This document shows positions 15,640 to 23,653 of a stretch of DNA of 23,884 bases, piece after piece. The DNA is from an uncultured Collinsella sp. Its GTDB lineage: Bacteria > Actinomycetota > Coriobacteriia > Coriobacteriales > Coriobacteriaceae. The stretch covers positions 1-23,884 of the forward strand of contig CAADUO010000032.1 in NCBI GenBank assembly GCA_900752215.1, given 5' to 3'. The first letter of the stretch is position 1. The number at the start of each line of letters is the position of its first letter. The translations under genes and the position numbers were made by a program. The notes beneath the pieces are model-generated. The model was not told the origin of the DNA and did no database searches. It was given only the letters and a program-made list of their open reading frames with translations.

Positions 15640-16932
15640 GTGCTCGCACCTCATATCTCTGTCGTCAACCTCGGCTGCCGCGTCAACCGGGTTGAGTCCG
15701 ACCGTATCACTGCCGATCTAATGCGCCTGGGCTTTGCGATGGTGGAGCCTCAGGATGCTGAGCTGATCGTCATTAACACCTGTGCCGTTACGGGCGAGGC
15801 CGAGGCCAAGACCCGTAAGGCCGTTCGCCATGCGCTGGCCTATCCAAACGAGCCCTATGTGGTCGTGACCGGATGCGTGGTCAATTTGCACCCCGAGGAG
15901 CTGCTGGAGCTTTCGGACCGCGTGATCGCCGAGCCGTCCAAGATTGATGTCGCCGATCGCGTCTGCGAGGTGCTGGGCGTTGAGTCCGATGACGTTCCCG
16001 CCTGCAGCGACGGCGAGGTGGTCGACGCACTCGGTCGCTCGCGTCTGGGCGTGAAGATCCAGGACGGCTGCAACCATCGTTGCACCTATTGCATTGTGTG
16101 GAAGGCCCGCGGCCCCGAGCGCTCCGTGCCGGTCGAGTCCGTACTCGAGCAGGTTCGCGAGGCCCAGGAGGCCGGCGTGCCCGAGGTAGTGCTGACGGGC
16201 GTGAACCTGGGCGCCTACGATGGCAAGAGCGCGACTGATGAACACGTCGAGATCGATGAGCTGCTCGAGGCGATCATGGAGCGCACGTCCATTCCGCATG
16301 TGCGCATTTCCTCGGTCGAGCCCATGGATATCTCCGAGTCCCTGCTTAAGGTCATGGCGCGCTATCCGAAGCGCATCGCCCCGTTTTTACACCTGCCTGT
16401 GCAGTCCGGCTGCACCAGGACGCTGCATCGCATGGGGCGTCCCTATAGCGCCGAGGCCTTTGAGGAGACGGTGCGCATGATTCGCACCAACTTGCCTCAG
16501 GCGTCCCTTTCGTGCGATGTCATCGTCGGTTTTCCCGGCGAGACGGACGAGGAGTTTGAGGAGTCGCTGGCGCTGTGCCGCCGCGTGGGCTTTTCGCGTA
16601 TGCATGTGTTTCGTTACAGCAAGCGTCCCGGTACCCTTGCTGCCGATATGCCCGACCAGGTGCCGCCCGAGGTTATGGCCGAGCGCAGCCGTCGTATGCG
16701 AGCCGCGGCGCAGGAGCTCGCCTTTGCCGACGCTCGCCGCCGCGTGGGTACCGTCGAGCGCGCCGTGCTCGAGTATGGCGACAATCTGACGCTCGGCTCG
16801 TTCCACCATGCCCGTCTTGACGATACCTGTGGACTCACAGCCCCGTGCCTGCTCGATGTTGCTATCATCGGAGTCGATGATTCCGGCTTGGTCCATGCAC
16901 GCAGGGAGGTTCATGGAAGCCTCGAAGATTAG
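15640..16932 (+). CDS. mtaB: tRNA methylthiotransferase, MtaB-like (t6A37 methylthiolation)
   Basis: 430 residues of the MiaB/RimO/MtaB radical SAM family. The N-terminal domain supplies the auxiliary cluster cysteines Cys13 (NLGCRVN), Cys48 (NTCAVT) and Cys79 (TGCVV). The radical SAM motif CNHRCTYC gives Cys144, Cys148 and Cys151. The overall pattern (short N-terminus, KIQDGC, VLTGVNLGAY, HLPVQSGC, DVIVGFPGETDEEF) is closer to MtaB, which makes ms2t6A in tRNAs reading ANN codons, than to MiaB. The segment after the cluster reads IVWKARG where relatives usually have a proline after the hydrophobic pair. The C-terminus looks like a diverged TRAM domain. GTG 15640 has AAGGAG with 5-nt spacing. 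Confidence 0.88.
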   Translation: MLAPHISVVNLGCRVNRVESDRITADLMRLGFAMVEPQDAELIVINTCAVTGEAEAKTRKAVRHALAYPNEPYVVVTGCVVNLHPEELLELSDRVIAEPSKIDVADRVCEVLGVESDDVPACSDGEVVDALGRSRLGVKIQDGCNHRCTYCIVWKARGPERSVPVESVLEQVREAQEAGVPEVVLTGVNLGAYDGKSATDEHVEIDELLEAIMERTSIPHVRISSVEPMDISESLLKVMARYPKRIAPFLHLPVQSGCTRTLHRMGRPYSAEAFEETVRMIRTNLPQASLSCDVIVGFPGETDEEFEESLALCRRVGFSRMHVFRYSKRPGTLAADMPDQVPPEVMAERSRRMRAAAQELAFADARRRVGTVERAVLEYGDNLTLGSFHHARLDDTCGLTAPCLLDVAIIGVDDSGLVHARREVHGSLED

Positions 16933-17899
16933 ACTTACCGTTCCCGAGGGAATTGATCCTTCGCGCGTTTTGGGTGCCGGCGACGGCGTCCTTCGTGCGC
17001 TGGAGAGCTTAGTTCGCGCCCACGTGGTCGTCCGTGGCGACAGTATCGCCGTGAGCGGTGACCCGGACGAGGTCGAACTGGTCGCGCGTTTTTTCGAACA
17101 TGCCTTTCGTGAGGCTGCTTCCGGGCGCACGCTTTCTGCCGACGATGTCTCTCGCTGCCTGGCCGTCTTGCGCGACGGTGAGCACGAGGCTACGTCGCTT
17201 CGCGATGACGTGCTGCTTTCGTATCGCGGCCGTGTCATTCGCCCCAAGACGCTCGGTCAAAAGCGCTATGTGGATGCCATCCGCTCAAATACCATCACGT
17301 TTGGCCTGGGTCCTGCCGGTACCGGTAAGACCTATCTGGCCATGGCGCTCGCTGTTGCCGCACTCAAGCGTCACGAGGTGGGCCGTCTGATCTTGACGCG
17401 TCCGGTTGTCGAGGCGGGGGAGAACCTGGGCTTTTTGCCCGGTACCCTCGAGGAAAAGATCGATCCCTACATGCGTCCGCTCTACGATGCACTTTTTGAC
17501 ATGATGGATCGCGAGCGCACCGATGAGCTCATGGAGCGCGGCGTGATCGAGATCGCCCCGCTTGCCTACATGCGCGGCCGCACGCTGAGCGACGCCTTCG
17601 TGGTGCTCGACGAGGCGCAAAATACCACGCCCGAGCAGATGAAGATGTTCCTGACGCGCCTGGGCTTTAACTCCAAGTTTGTGATTACCGGCGACCTGAG
17701 CCAGCGCGATCTGGTGGGTCGTCGCGGCGGTCTTGCCGACGTTGAGCAGATTTTGGGCCGTGTCGACGATGTCGCATTTTCGCACCTCGAGCGTGCCGAC
17801 GTGGTGCGCCATGCCCTGGTGGGTCGTATCGTCGAGGCATATGATGCTTATGATGACGTGCGCGAGCAGCGCCCGCGCGACCGAAAGGAGTCCCGTTGA
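16913..17899 (+). CDS. phoH: PhoH-like ATPase
   Basis: 328 residues. An N-terminal KH-like portion (about 1-75) is followed by the PhoH P-loop ATPase domain. Visible are Walker A GPAGTGKT (133-140), the family block RPVVEAGENLGFLPGTLEEKI, Walker B DEAQ (233-236) with NTTPEQMKMFLTRLG, and VITGDLSQRDL. PhoH proteins are ATPases/helicases linked to RNA metabolism; the exact role is uncertain. The neighbour ybeY is an rRNA-maturation enzyme, and phoH-ybeY-era is a conserved order. I chose ATG 16913 (AGGGAGG just upstream, spacing short at 3 nt), which overlaps mtaB by 20 nt; the frame is open upstream to 16808 but inside mtaB. Confidence 0.93.
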   Translation: MEASKIRLTVPEGIDPSRVLGAGDGVLRALESLVRAHVVVRGDSIAVSGDPDEVELVARFFEHAFREAASGRTLSADDVSRCLAVLRDGEHEATSLRDDVLLSYRGRVIRPKTLGQKRYVDAIRSNTITFGLGPAGTGKTYLAMALAVAALKRHEVGRLILTRPVVEAGENLGFLPGTLEEKIDPYMRPLYDALFDMMDRERTDELMERGVIEIAPLAYMRGRTLSDAFVVLDEAQNTTPEQMKMFLTRLGFNSKFVITGDLSQRDLVGRRGGLADVEQILGRVDDVAFSHLERADVVRHALVGRIVEAYDAYDDVREQRPRDRKESR

Positions 17900-18405
17900 G
17901 TGTATTGATCAGCAACGATGCCGAGCTCGATACGCTGCTCGACGCGCAGGAGGTAGAGCACATCTGCGAGGTCGTGCTTGCCACCGAGGGCGTTGAGCGT
18001 GAAGTCGAGATTTCCCTTTCGTATGTCGATGAGGACGAGATGCACGAGCTCAACCACGAGTGGCGCGGCATCGACCGTACCACCGATGTCCTCTCGTTTG
18101 AATGCGACTCGGCCTTTGACGAGGATATTCCCGCCGATGAGACGCTCGAGCTCGGCGATATCATCCTGGCCCCGCAGGTCATTGCCCGTCAGGCCCCCGG
18201 CTTTGGCAATACCCCTGCCGACGAGTGTCGCCTGATGCTCGTGCATGGCATGCTGCATCTGCTGGGGTATGACCATATCGATGACGACGAGGCCGAGGTC
18301 ATGGAGGCCTGCGAGGACGCCATCCTGCGCGATCTGGCGCTCGAGCGCGGCGAGGACCCCAAGCTGGTCCACGTCGGCCCCATCACCAACCACGCCCACG
18401 ACTAG
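17896..18405 (+). CDS. ybeY: Endoribonuclease YbeY (rRNA maturation factor)
   Basis: 169 residues. A metal-dependent endoribonuclease involved in 16S rRNA 3' processing and ribosome quality control. The zinc-binding motif HGMLHLLGYDH is complete, with His117, His121 and His127. DRTTDVLSFE and LGDIILAP are the other family blocks. The start is a TTG at 17896, overlapping the phoH TGA by 4 nt (TTGA) with AAAGGAG 5 nt upstream, so expression is likely coupled to phoH. No other start fits the frame as well. Confidence 0.95.
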   Translation: MSVLISNDAELDTLLDAQEVEHICEVVLATEGVEREVEISLSYVDEDEMHELNHEWRGIDRTTDVLSFECDSAFDEDIPADETLELGDIILAPQVIARQAPGFGNTPADECRLMLVHGMLHLLGYDHIDDDEAEVMEACEDAILRDLALERGEDPKLVHVGPITNHAHD

Positions 18406-18414
18406 GAGCCGTCT

Positions 18415-18792
18415 ATGATTCCCGGATCGAACAAGGACCATCCGTCCTTCTTAAAGTCGTTCTCCTATGCCATGGAGGGCTTCGTCACCGCCGTCAAGAC
18501 CGAGCGCAACATCAAGGTCATGCTCGTGGCGGGCGTGTGCACCGTCATTGCCGGCTGCATTGTGGGGCTCGATATTGCCGAATGGGCCACGGTTATCATC
18601 TGCTGTGGCCTGGTGATTCACGGCGAGCTGTGCAACACCGCCATGGAGGCGATCGTCGACCTGGCGACTCAGGAGCTCCATCCGTTGGCAAAGCGTGCGA
18701 AGGATATCGCCGCCGCCTCCGTATACGTACTTTCCATCACCGCCGCGATTGTGGGCTTGCTGGTATTTGCCCACGCGCTCGACTTTATTTAG
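18415..18792 (+). CDS. dgkA: Diacylglycerol/undecaprenol kinase, DgkA family
   Basis: 125 residues. A small membrane kinase with three hydrophobic helices (about 35-52, 56-70 and 100-120). The family signature runs from Glu71 through NTAMEAIVD to HPLAKRAKDIAAASV, with the catalytic-type Glu78. Gram-positive members mostly phosphorylate undecaprenol rather than diacylglycerol, feeding the cell-wall lipid carrier. The substrate here is therefore inferred as undecaprenol. AGGAG lies 6 nt before ATG 18415; era follows after 12 nt. The ybeY-dgkA-era order is common in Firmicutes. Confidence 0.93.
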   Translation: MIPGSNKDHPSFLKSFSYAMEGFVTAVKTERNIKVMLVAGVCTVIAGCIVGLDIAEWATVIICCGLVIHGELCNTAMEAIVDLATQELHPLAKRAKDIAAASVYVLSITAAIVGLLVFAHALDFI

Positions 18793-18804
18793 AAAGGGAT
18801 TTTC

Positions 18805-19881
18805 ATGTCCGACAATATGCAGCCTATCGATGAAACTCTGGACGACGAGTCCCTGGATGCGGTGGATGCCGAAGCGACCGAGGATTGCGAGGATGTCGAG
18901 GAATTCGATCCGTTTGAGGGCATGAGCGACGAGGAGCTCGACGCCCTGTGCGAAGAGGATGAGAGCCTCGCGGGTTTTGGCGACGTGGAACCCGGTTTTC
19001 GCAGTGGCTTTGTGGCCCTGGTCGGTCGCCCCAACGCCGGCAAGTCCACGCTGCTCAATGCCTGCTATGGCAAAAAGGTCGCCATCACCTCGCCGGTGGC
19101 CCAGACGACCCGCCGCCGCATGCGCGCCGTCGTAAACCGTCCCGGCTACCAGCTGGTCTTTGTCGATACCCCGGGTATTCACAAGCCCAAGGACGGCCTG
19201 GGGTCCGAGCTCAACAAGAGCGCGCTGTTCGAGCTGAACGATGTCGATGTCGTCGCGTTTTTGATTGATGCCACCAAGCCGATCGGCAGGGGAGACGCCT
19301 GGGTTGCCGATCGCGTCAAGAGCGCCCGTTCCAAGAAAGTCTTGGTGCTCACCAAGGCCGATGAGGCTGATCCCGCACAGGTCATGGAGCAGCTTAAGGC
19401 CGCCCACGAGCTCATGGAATATGACGATGAGATCGTGACGTCGTCGGTCAAGAACTTCAACGTCGATGCGTTTATCGAGACCGTTGCACACTTTTTGCCC
19501 GAGGGTCCGCGTTGGTTCCCCGAGGACATGGGTACCGACGCTTCCGATGAGACACTCGTTGCCGAGTTTGTGCGCGAGAAGGTCTTGCGCCGCACCCGCG
19601 ACGAGATCCCGCACTCCGTTGGCGTGATCTGCGATGCGCTCGAGCAGACCAAGAAGGTGCTGCGCGTGCACGCTACCATTTACGTCGAGCGCGAGGGCCA
19701 AAAGGGCATCATCATCGGCAAGGGCGGCGAGATGATCAAACATATCGGTATCGACGCTCGCCGCGATCTTGAGCGCATCTTTGGCACGCAGGTCTTTTTG
19801 GAGCTGGACGTGAAGGTCAAGGCCGGCTGGCGTGACGACGAGGCCCAGATTCGCCGCTTTGGCTACAACGCCGAGGACTAA
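18805..19881 (+). CDS. era: GTPase Era with an acidic N-terminal extension
   Basis: 358 residues; Era is normally about 300. Residues 1-60 are strongly acidic (Asp/Glu rich, almost no Lys/Arg), then GRPNAGKST (G1, 74-82), the TTRRRM switch, DTPG (G3), TKAD (G4) and SSVKN (G5). A C-terminal KH domain follows with IIIGKGGEMIKHIG. Era binds the 3' end of 16S rRNA and couples GTP hydrolysis to 30S assembly. The extension is probably real. ATG 18805 has AAAGGG about 7 nt upstream and lies just 12 nt after dgkA, whereas a start near the G domain lacks such a site. The function of the tail is unknown. Confidence 0.95.
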   Translation: MSDNMQPIDETLDDESLDAVDAEATEDCEDVEEFDPFEGMSDEELDALCEEDESLAGFGDVEPGFRSGFVALVGRPNAGKSTLLNACYGKKVAITSPVAQTTRRRMRAVVNRPGYQLVFVDTPGIHKPKDGLGSELNKSALFELNDVDVVAFLIDATKPIGRGDAWVADRVKSARSKKVLVLTKADEADPAQVMEQLKAAHELMEYDDEIVTSSVKNFNVDAFIETVAHFLPEGPRWFPEDMGTDASDETLVAEFVREKVLRRTRDEIPHSVGVICDALEQTKKVLRVHATIYVEREGQKGIIIGKGGEMIKHIGIDARRDLERIFGTQVFLELDVKVKAGWRDDEAQIRRFGYNAED

Positions 19882-19896
19882 GGACGCGCGGCGCGC

Positions 19897-20646
19897 ATGG
19901 CAGGCTCCCGGACATATCGCACGAAGGTGCTCGTCCTCGATAAGACGAAGCTCAAAGAGACGGACCTGATCTTGACGATGCTTGACGAGCGGGGTCGGCA
20001 GGTTCGCGCCGTGGCAAAGGGCGCCCGCAAACCCGGTGGGCGCCTGGCTGCGCGCTGCGAGCTGTTCTGTACCGTCGATATGCTGCTCGCGCATGGACGG
20101 TCGCTCGACGTGGTTTCCCAGGCCGAGCTTATGGAGGCGCCGCTCGGCGCTGCGCCCGATTACGAGACGACCTGTGCCGCAAGCGCGATCGCCGAGGTCG
20201 CGCGTGTGTGCTCGTTCGAGGACGCCGAGGACCCGTTTACCTTTGCCATAACGCAGCGAGCGCTTGCCCTGGTGGGCAGCGGGCTCGACACGGCACATAT
20301 GGATCTACTTGTGGCGGCATATGTCTTTAAGCTGCTGTCGCACGTTGGCTATCGACCCGATTTTTCGGCCTGCGTGCTGTGCGGAGACCCCATGCTGTCG
20401 TATTTTTCGCCCCGGGCGGGCGGGCTCATGTGCGGGTCGTGCGCGTCGAGCGTTCCGGGTGCCGAGCTGGTGTCGACCGGTGAGGTCGCGTGGCTGCGCG
20501 CCCTCATGTCCATGACCTTCGATGCACTCATGGCCGAGAGGATCGATCCCCATACCGCTGCCTTTTTATTGGGGCTTTCGCATGTTTGGGCTGCGACGCA
20601 CACCGATCAGCGCCTCCGTGCGATGGAATTCATGTTGGGTCGGTGA
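19897..20646 (+). CDS. recO: DNA repair protein RecO
   Basis: 249 residues. RecO loads RecA on SSB-coated DNA with RecR/RecF. The N-terminal OB-fold region reads RTKVLVLDKTKLKETDLILTMLDERG, followed by VAKGARKPGGRLAARCE. A zinc-binding module has Cys159-x2-Cys162 and Cys179-x2-Cys182. The helical C-terminus is short and ends RLRAMEFML. The era-recO order is very widely conserved. The gap to era is 15 nt; AAGGA sits about 12 nt before ATG 19897. Confidence 0.95.
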   Translation: MAGSRTYRTKVLVLDKTKLKETDLILTMLDERGRQVRAVAKGARKPGGRLAARCELFCTVDMLLAHGRSLDVVSQAELMEAPLGAAPDYETTCAASAIAEVARVCSFEDAEDPFTFAITQRALALVGSGLDTAHMDLLVAAYVFKLLSHVGYRPDFSACVLCGDPMLSYFSPRAGGLMCGSCASSVPGAELVSTGEVAWLRALMSMTFDALMAERIDPHTAAFLLGLSHVWAATHTDQRLRAMEFMLGR

Positions 20647-20742
20647 TGATGCGCAGGCGCGGGCCGCTTGTGGTAACATACCGACCTGTTGGTACCTCGA
20701 CCTTGGATGCTCGCTCCACCGGCGGCTTCCCAGTCCGAGGCG

Positions 20743-20765
20743 TATAATGTCGCCCGAGGGCGACA
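20743..20765 (+). promoter_or_regulatory. Candidate -10 and palindrome at the rpsO transcript start
   Basis: A consensus TATAAT (20743-20748) runs directly into TGTCGCCCGAGGGCGACA (20748-20765), an inverted repeat with arms of 7-8 nt. The predicted transcript start, about 20755, falls in the middle of it. No good -35 is visible; TTGGAT at 20703-20708 is 34 nt away. It could be an operator or just an initiation-region repeat. The rest of 20647-20784 shows nothing else certain. Confidence 0.45.
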
Positions 20766-20784
20766 AGAAACGAAAGGTGAAACA

Positions 20785-21063
20785 ATGACTGTTTCCAAAG
20801 AGCGCAAGGCGGAGCTGACTGCCCAGTTCGGTAACACCCCGGTCGACACCGGCAACCCCAAGGTTCAGGTCGCCATCCTGTCCGAGCGCATCAAGGAGCT
20901 GACCGAGCACATGAAGTCCCACCAGAAGGACTTCCACACCCGTCGTGGCCTGCTCATGCTCGTCGGCCGTCGTCGTCGTCTTCTCTCCTACATCAAGAAG
21001 AACGACATCGTCGAGTACCGTGAGCTCATCAAGGCTCTGGGCATCCGCGACAACATCCAGTAA
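20785..21063 (+). CDS. rpsO: 30S ribosomal protein S15
   Basis: 92 residues. Standard S15 blocks are present: TPVDTGNPKVQVAILSERIKELTEHMKSH, KDFHTRRGLLMLVGRRRRLL and IKALGIRDN near the end. S15 binds the central domain of 16S rRNA. The frame is open upstream to 20689, but ATG 20785 follows AAAGGTG with suitable spacing and gives the family start plus a few residues. It is followed by a terminator and then pnp, the usual rpsO-pnp pairing. Confidence 0.97.
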   Translation: MTVSKERKAELTAQFGNTPVDTGNPKVQVAILSERIKELTEHMKSHQKDFHTRRGLLMLVGRRRRLLSYIKKNDIVEYRELIKALGIRDNIQ

Positions 21064-21078
21064 GGATTTGTACATGCT

Positions 21079-21110
21079 AAGAGCGTCCTGCGCAGCGGGG
21101 CGCTCTTTTT
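21079..21110 (+). terminator. Intrinsic terminator after rpsO
   Basis: AAGAGCGTCC (21079-21088) pairs with GGGCGCTCTT (21098-21107) across a 9-nt loop, with one G-U pair, followed by a T-run to 21110. It may be leaky, letting some transcripts reach pnp, as in other rpsO-pnp units. Confidence 0.9.
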
Positions 21111-21129
21111 GTGTAAGGGCGCGAACAAT

Positions 21130-21200
21130 CACGCTCTGAAGCGTGGCGGGGGCAGGGGGCCCGCGTCACATGAGAAGCCCGCAGGCAAGGGGCCTGTGGG
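21130..21200 (+). promoter_or_regulatory. Structured leader of pnp
   Basis: Two hairpins lie between the rpsO terminator and the pnp ribosome-binding site. CACGCT/AGCGTG has a CTGA tetraloop (21130-21145). CCCGCAGGC/GCCTGTGGG (21178-21200) has nine pairs with one G-U and an AAGGG loop. AAAGGAG follows at 21203-21209. PNPase autoregulates its own leader in E. coli after RNase III cleavage of a hairpin; a similar role here is inference. Confidence 0.45.
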
Positions 21201-21213
21201 GTAAAGGAGAACA

Positions 21214-23460
21214 ATGACACTCGTATCCAAGACCTTTGAGCTGTACGGCAAGACCTACACCTTTGAGTCGGGCGAGCTTGCCAAGCAGGCCACCGGCGCT
21301 TGCCTGGTCAAGCAGGGCGACACCACGATGCTCGACACCGTGGTCGTCTCCAAGGAGCGCAAGAACTACGACTTCTTCCCGCTGACCGTTGACTTCAACG
21401 AGAAGATGTACGCAGCCGGCCGCATCCCGGGTGGTTACCTCAAGCGTGAGGGCCGTCCCAGCGAGAAGGCCACGCTCACCGCGCGCATGATCGACCGTCC
21501 GATTCGCCCGAGTTTCCCGGACGGCTTCCGCAACGAGGTGCACATCGTCGCCACCTCGCTCGTAGCCGACCAGGTCAACCCCTTCGACGTCATCAACGTT
21601 ATGGGTGCTTCCCTGGCCATGACGCTCGGCGGCGTGCCCTTCGAGGGTCCGCTTGCCTGCGTGCGCATCGGCCGTAACGTGGAGACCGGCGAGTTTATCG
21701 TCAACCCCACCTACGAGGAGCGTGAGAACTCCGATCTGGACCTGGAGCTGGGCGGATCCGCCGACTTCATCTCTATGGTCGAGGCCGGCGCCGAGGAGAT
21801 TTCCGAGGACGACATGCTCGCCGCCATGAAGTTTGGCCAGGAGGCCCTTGCCGCTTTCTGCCAGGCTCAGGACGAGTTCGTCGCCGAGTGGGAGCAGGTC
21901 AACGGCCCCATCGTCAAGAAGGAGTACCCGCTCGACCAGCCCGTCGAGGAGGTCCAGGAGCGCATCTTCGCCCACTACGACGAGATGGCAGCCGCCCTTC
22001 GCGATGCCGACAAGCTCTCCCGTATCGGCAAGGTCGAGGCTCTGAAGGAGTCCATCCGTGCTGAGTTCACCGAGGAGGAGCAGGCCGCTTGGGAGCGCGA
22101 GATCCCCGTGGCGCTTAAGAAGCTCGAGAAGAAGGCCATGCGCACCATGGTCGTCGAGACCGGCGAGCGCGTCGACGGCCGTGCCGCCGATGAGATCCGC
22201 CCCATCATGGTGAAGGACAACTACCTGCCGCTCGTTCACGGCTCCGGCCTGTTCCAGCGCGGCCAGACCCAGGTGCTCTCCGTCCTGTCGCTCGGCATGC
22301 TCAACGAGGGCCAGCGTCTGGATACCATCGAGCCCACTGAGGGCAAGCGCTACATGCACCACTACAACTTCCCGCCGTTCTGCACCGGCGAGACCGGCCG
22401 CATGGGCAGCCCCAAGCGCCGCGAGATCGGCCATGGCAACCTGGCCGAGCGCGCTCTGCTTCCGGTGCTCCCCGACGAGAACGAGTTCCCCTACGCCATC
22501 CGCGTCGTCTCCGAGGTCATGGAGTCCAACGGCTCCTCTTCGATGGCTTCGACCTGCGGCTCCACGCTCGCCCTTATGGACGGCGGCGTGCCCATTAAGC
22601 GCCCGGTGTCCGGTATCGCCATGGGTCTGATCCAGGAGGAGGGCAAGACCGTGGTCCTGTCCGACATCCAGGGTCTTGAGGACTTCCTGGGCGACATGGA
22701 CTTTAAGGTCACCGGCACCACCGAGGGCATCACCGCTCTGCAGATGGACAACAAGGCCACCGGTCTTACCTTCGACATCCTGGCCCGCGCCCTGCAGCAG
22801 GCCAAGGAGGGTCGCGCCTTCATCCTGCAGAAGATGCTCGATGTGATCCCCGAGCCGCGCCACACCACGCGCAGCACCGCTCCGCGCATCGTCTCCATCC
22901 AGGTTCCGACCGACAAGATCCGCGACGTCATCGGTTCCGGCGGTAAGGTCATCCGCGGTATCCAGGACGAGACCGGCGCTTCGGTCGACATCCAGGAGGA
23001 CGGCACCGTCTTTGTCGGCGGCACCGGCGAGTCCGTCGACCAGGCCGTCGAGCGCATCAAGCTCATCATCAAGGTTCCCGAGCCGGGCGAGGAGTACACC
23101 GGTCGCGTGGTCTCCATCCAGCCCTTCGGCGCCTTCGTGAACCTGCTGCCCGGTAAGGACGGCCTGCTGCACATCTCTCGTGTCGCCAAGGGCCGCGTGG
23201 AGAAGGTTGAGGACGTCCTCAATGTGGGCGATGAGGTTAAGGTCGTCGTCATCGAGGTCGACGATCGCGGCAAGATCTCGCTCGATCGTCTTGACAAGCC
23301 CGAGGCCCCGGCTCGTGCCGAGGGTGCCTCCGAGGGCGACGGCGAACACTTCCAGCGCCGTGAGCGTCCGCGTCGCGAGCGCTCCGAGCGCTGCGATCGC
23401 CCGCGCCGTCCCGGCGACAACGGAGGCCGCAAGCCCCGCCGTCACCACGACGCCGAGTAA
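21214..23460 (+). CDS. pnp: Polyribonucleotide nucleotidyltransferase (PNPase)
   Basis: 748 residues. A 3'-5' phosphorolytic exoribonuclease central to mRNA turnover. Domains in order are a first RNase PH domain (to about 220) and a helical linker. The second, catalytic RNase PH domain has RREIGHGNLAERAL, SNGSSSMASTCGSTLALMDG and DMDFKVTGT. A KH domain with VIGSGGKVI (from residue 572) and an S1 domain (about 626-690, GAFVNLLPGKDGLLHIS) follow. The last 55 or so residues are a low-complexity Arg/Glu/Asp tail (RRERPRRERSER) of the kind seen in several actinobacterial PNPases. ATG 21214 has AAAGGAG 4 nt upstream. A terminator follows 23 nt after the stop. Confidence 0.97.
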   Translation: MTLVSKTFELYGKTYTFESGELAKQATGACLVKQGDTTMLDTVVVSKERKNYDFFPLTVDFNEKMYAAGRIPGGYLKREGRPSEKATLTARMIDRPIRPSFPDGFRNEVHIVATSLVADQVNPFDVINVMGASLAMTLGGVPFEGPLACVRIGRNVETGEFIVNPTYEERENSDLDLELGGSADFISMVEAGAEEISEDDMLAAMKFGQEALAAFCQAQDEFVAEWEQVNGPIVKKEYPLDQPVEEVQERIFAHYDEMAAALRDADKLSRIGKVEALKESIRAEFTEEEQAAWEREIPVALKKLEKKAMRTMVVETGERVDGRAADEIRPIMVKDNYLPLVHGSGLFQRGQTQVLSVLSLGMLNEGQRLDTIEPTEGKRYMHHYNFPPFCTGETGRMGSPKRREIGHGNLAERALLPVLPDENEFPYAIRVVSEVMESNGSSSMASTCGSTLALMDGGVPIKRPVSGIAMGLIQEEGKTVVLSDIQGLEDFLGDMDFKVTGTTEGITALQMDNKATGLTFDILARALQQAKEGRAFILQKMLDVIPEPRHTTRSTAPRIVSIQVPTDKIRDVIGSGGKVIRGIQDETGASVDIQEDGTVFVGGTGESVDQAVERIKLIIKVPEPGEEYTGRVVSIQPFGAFVNLLPGKDGLLHISRVAKGRVEKVEDVLNVGDEVKVVVIEVDDRGKISLDRLDKPEAPARAEGASEGDGEHFQRRERPRRERSERCDRPRRPGDNGGRKPRRHHDAE

Positions 23461-23483
23461 CAGCTACACATAAGCAGCTCAAC

Positions 23484-23514
23484 AAGGGCGACTCCGGACA
23501 GGGGTCGCCCTTTT
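23484..23514 (+). terminator. Intrinsic terminator after pnp
   Basis: GGGCGACTCC (23486-23495) pairs with GGGGTCGCCC (23501-23510), with one G-U pair and a GGACA loop, flanked by AA and TTTT. Its 3' arm and T-run also form the left end of the large palindrome described next. Confidence 0.92.
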
Positions 23515-23653
23515 GCTATTCCCCGCGGGTCCGCGGGTAAAGTTTCCTGCTCTACAGTCCTGCTCGCGCGGAGAGCACATTAAGTGCTCTCCGGCTCGTG
23601 CGGAACTCGCGATAAACTTTACCCGCGGCCCCCGCCGGGAATAGCAAAAGGGC
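23507..23653. repeat. Large palindromic element downstream of pnp, copy 1
   Basis: A nearly perfect inverted repeat of about 147 nt. The outer arms GCCCTTTTGCTATTCCC (23507-23523) and 23637-23653 are exact 17-nt complements. The next arms, CCGCGGGTAAAGTTT (23531-23545) and 23614-23628, are exact over 15 nt. A weaker GC-rich match joins them. In the centre a 9-bp hairpin, GGAGAGCAC (23570-23578) with GTGCTCTCC (23584-23592), has a 5-nt ATTAA loop. The parts between stem and hairpin, AGTCCTGC and GCGGAACT, can also partly pair. No coding capacity. No obvious target-site duplication flanks it. Could be a MITE-like or REP-like element; unclassified. Confidence 0.8.

Noticed and set aside
21166..23448. 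A 760-codon open frame on the minus strand opposite pnp
   Set aside because: It is the mirror of a highly conserved PNPase gene; its Leu/Gly/Asp/His-rich composition is what reverse reading of high-GC codons gives, and it has no recognisable domain.
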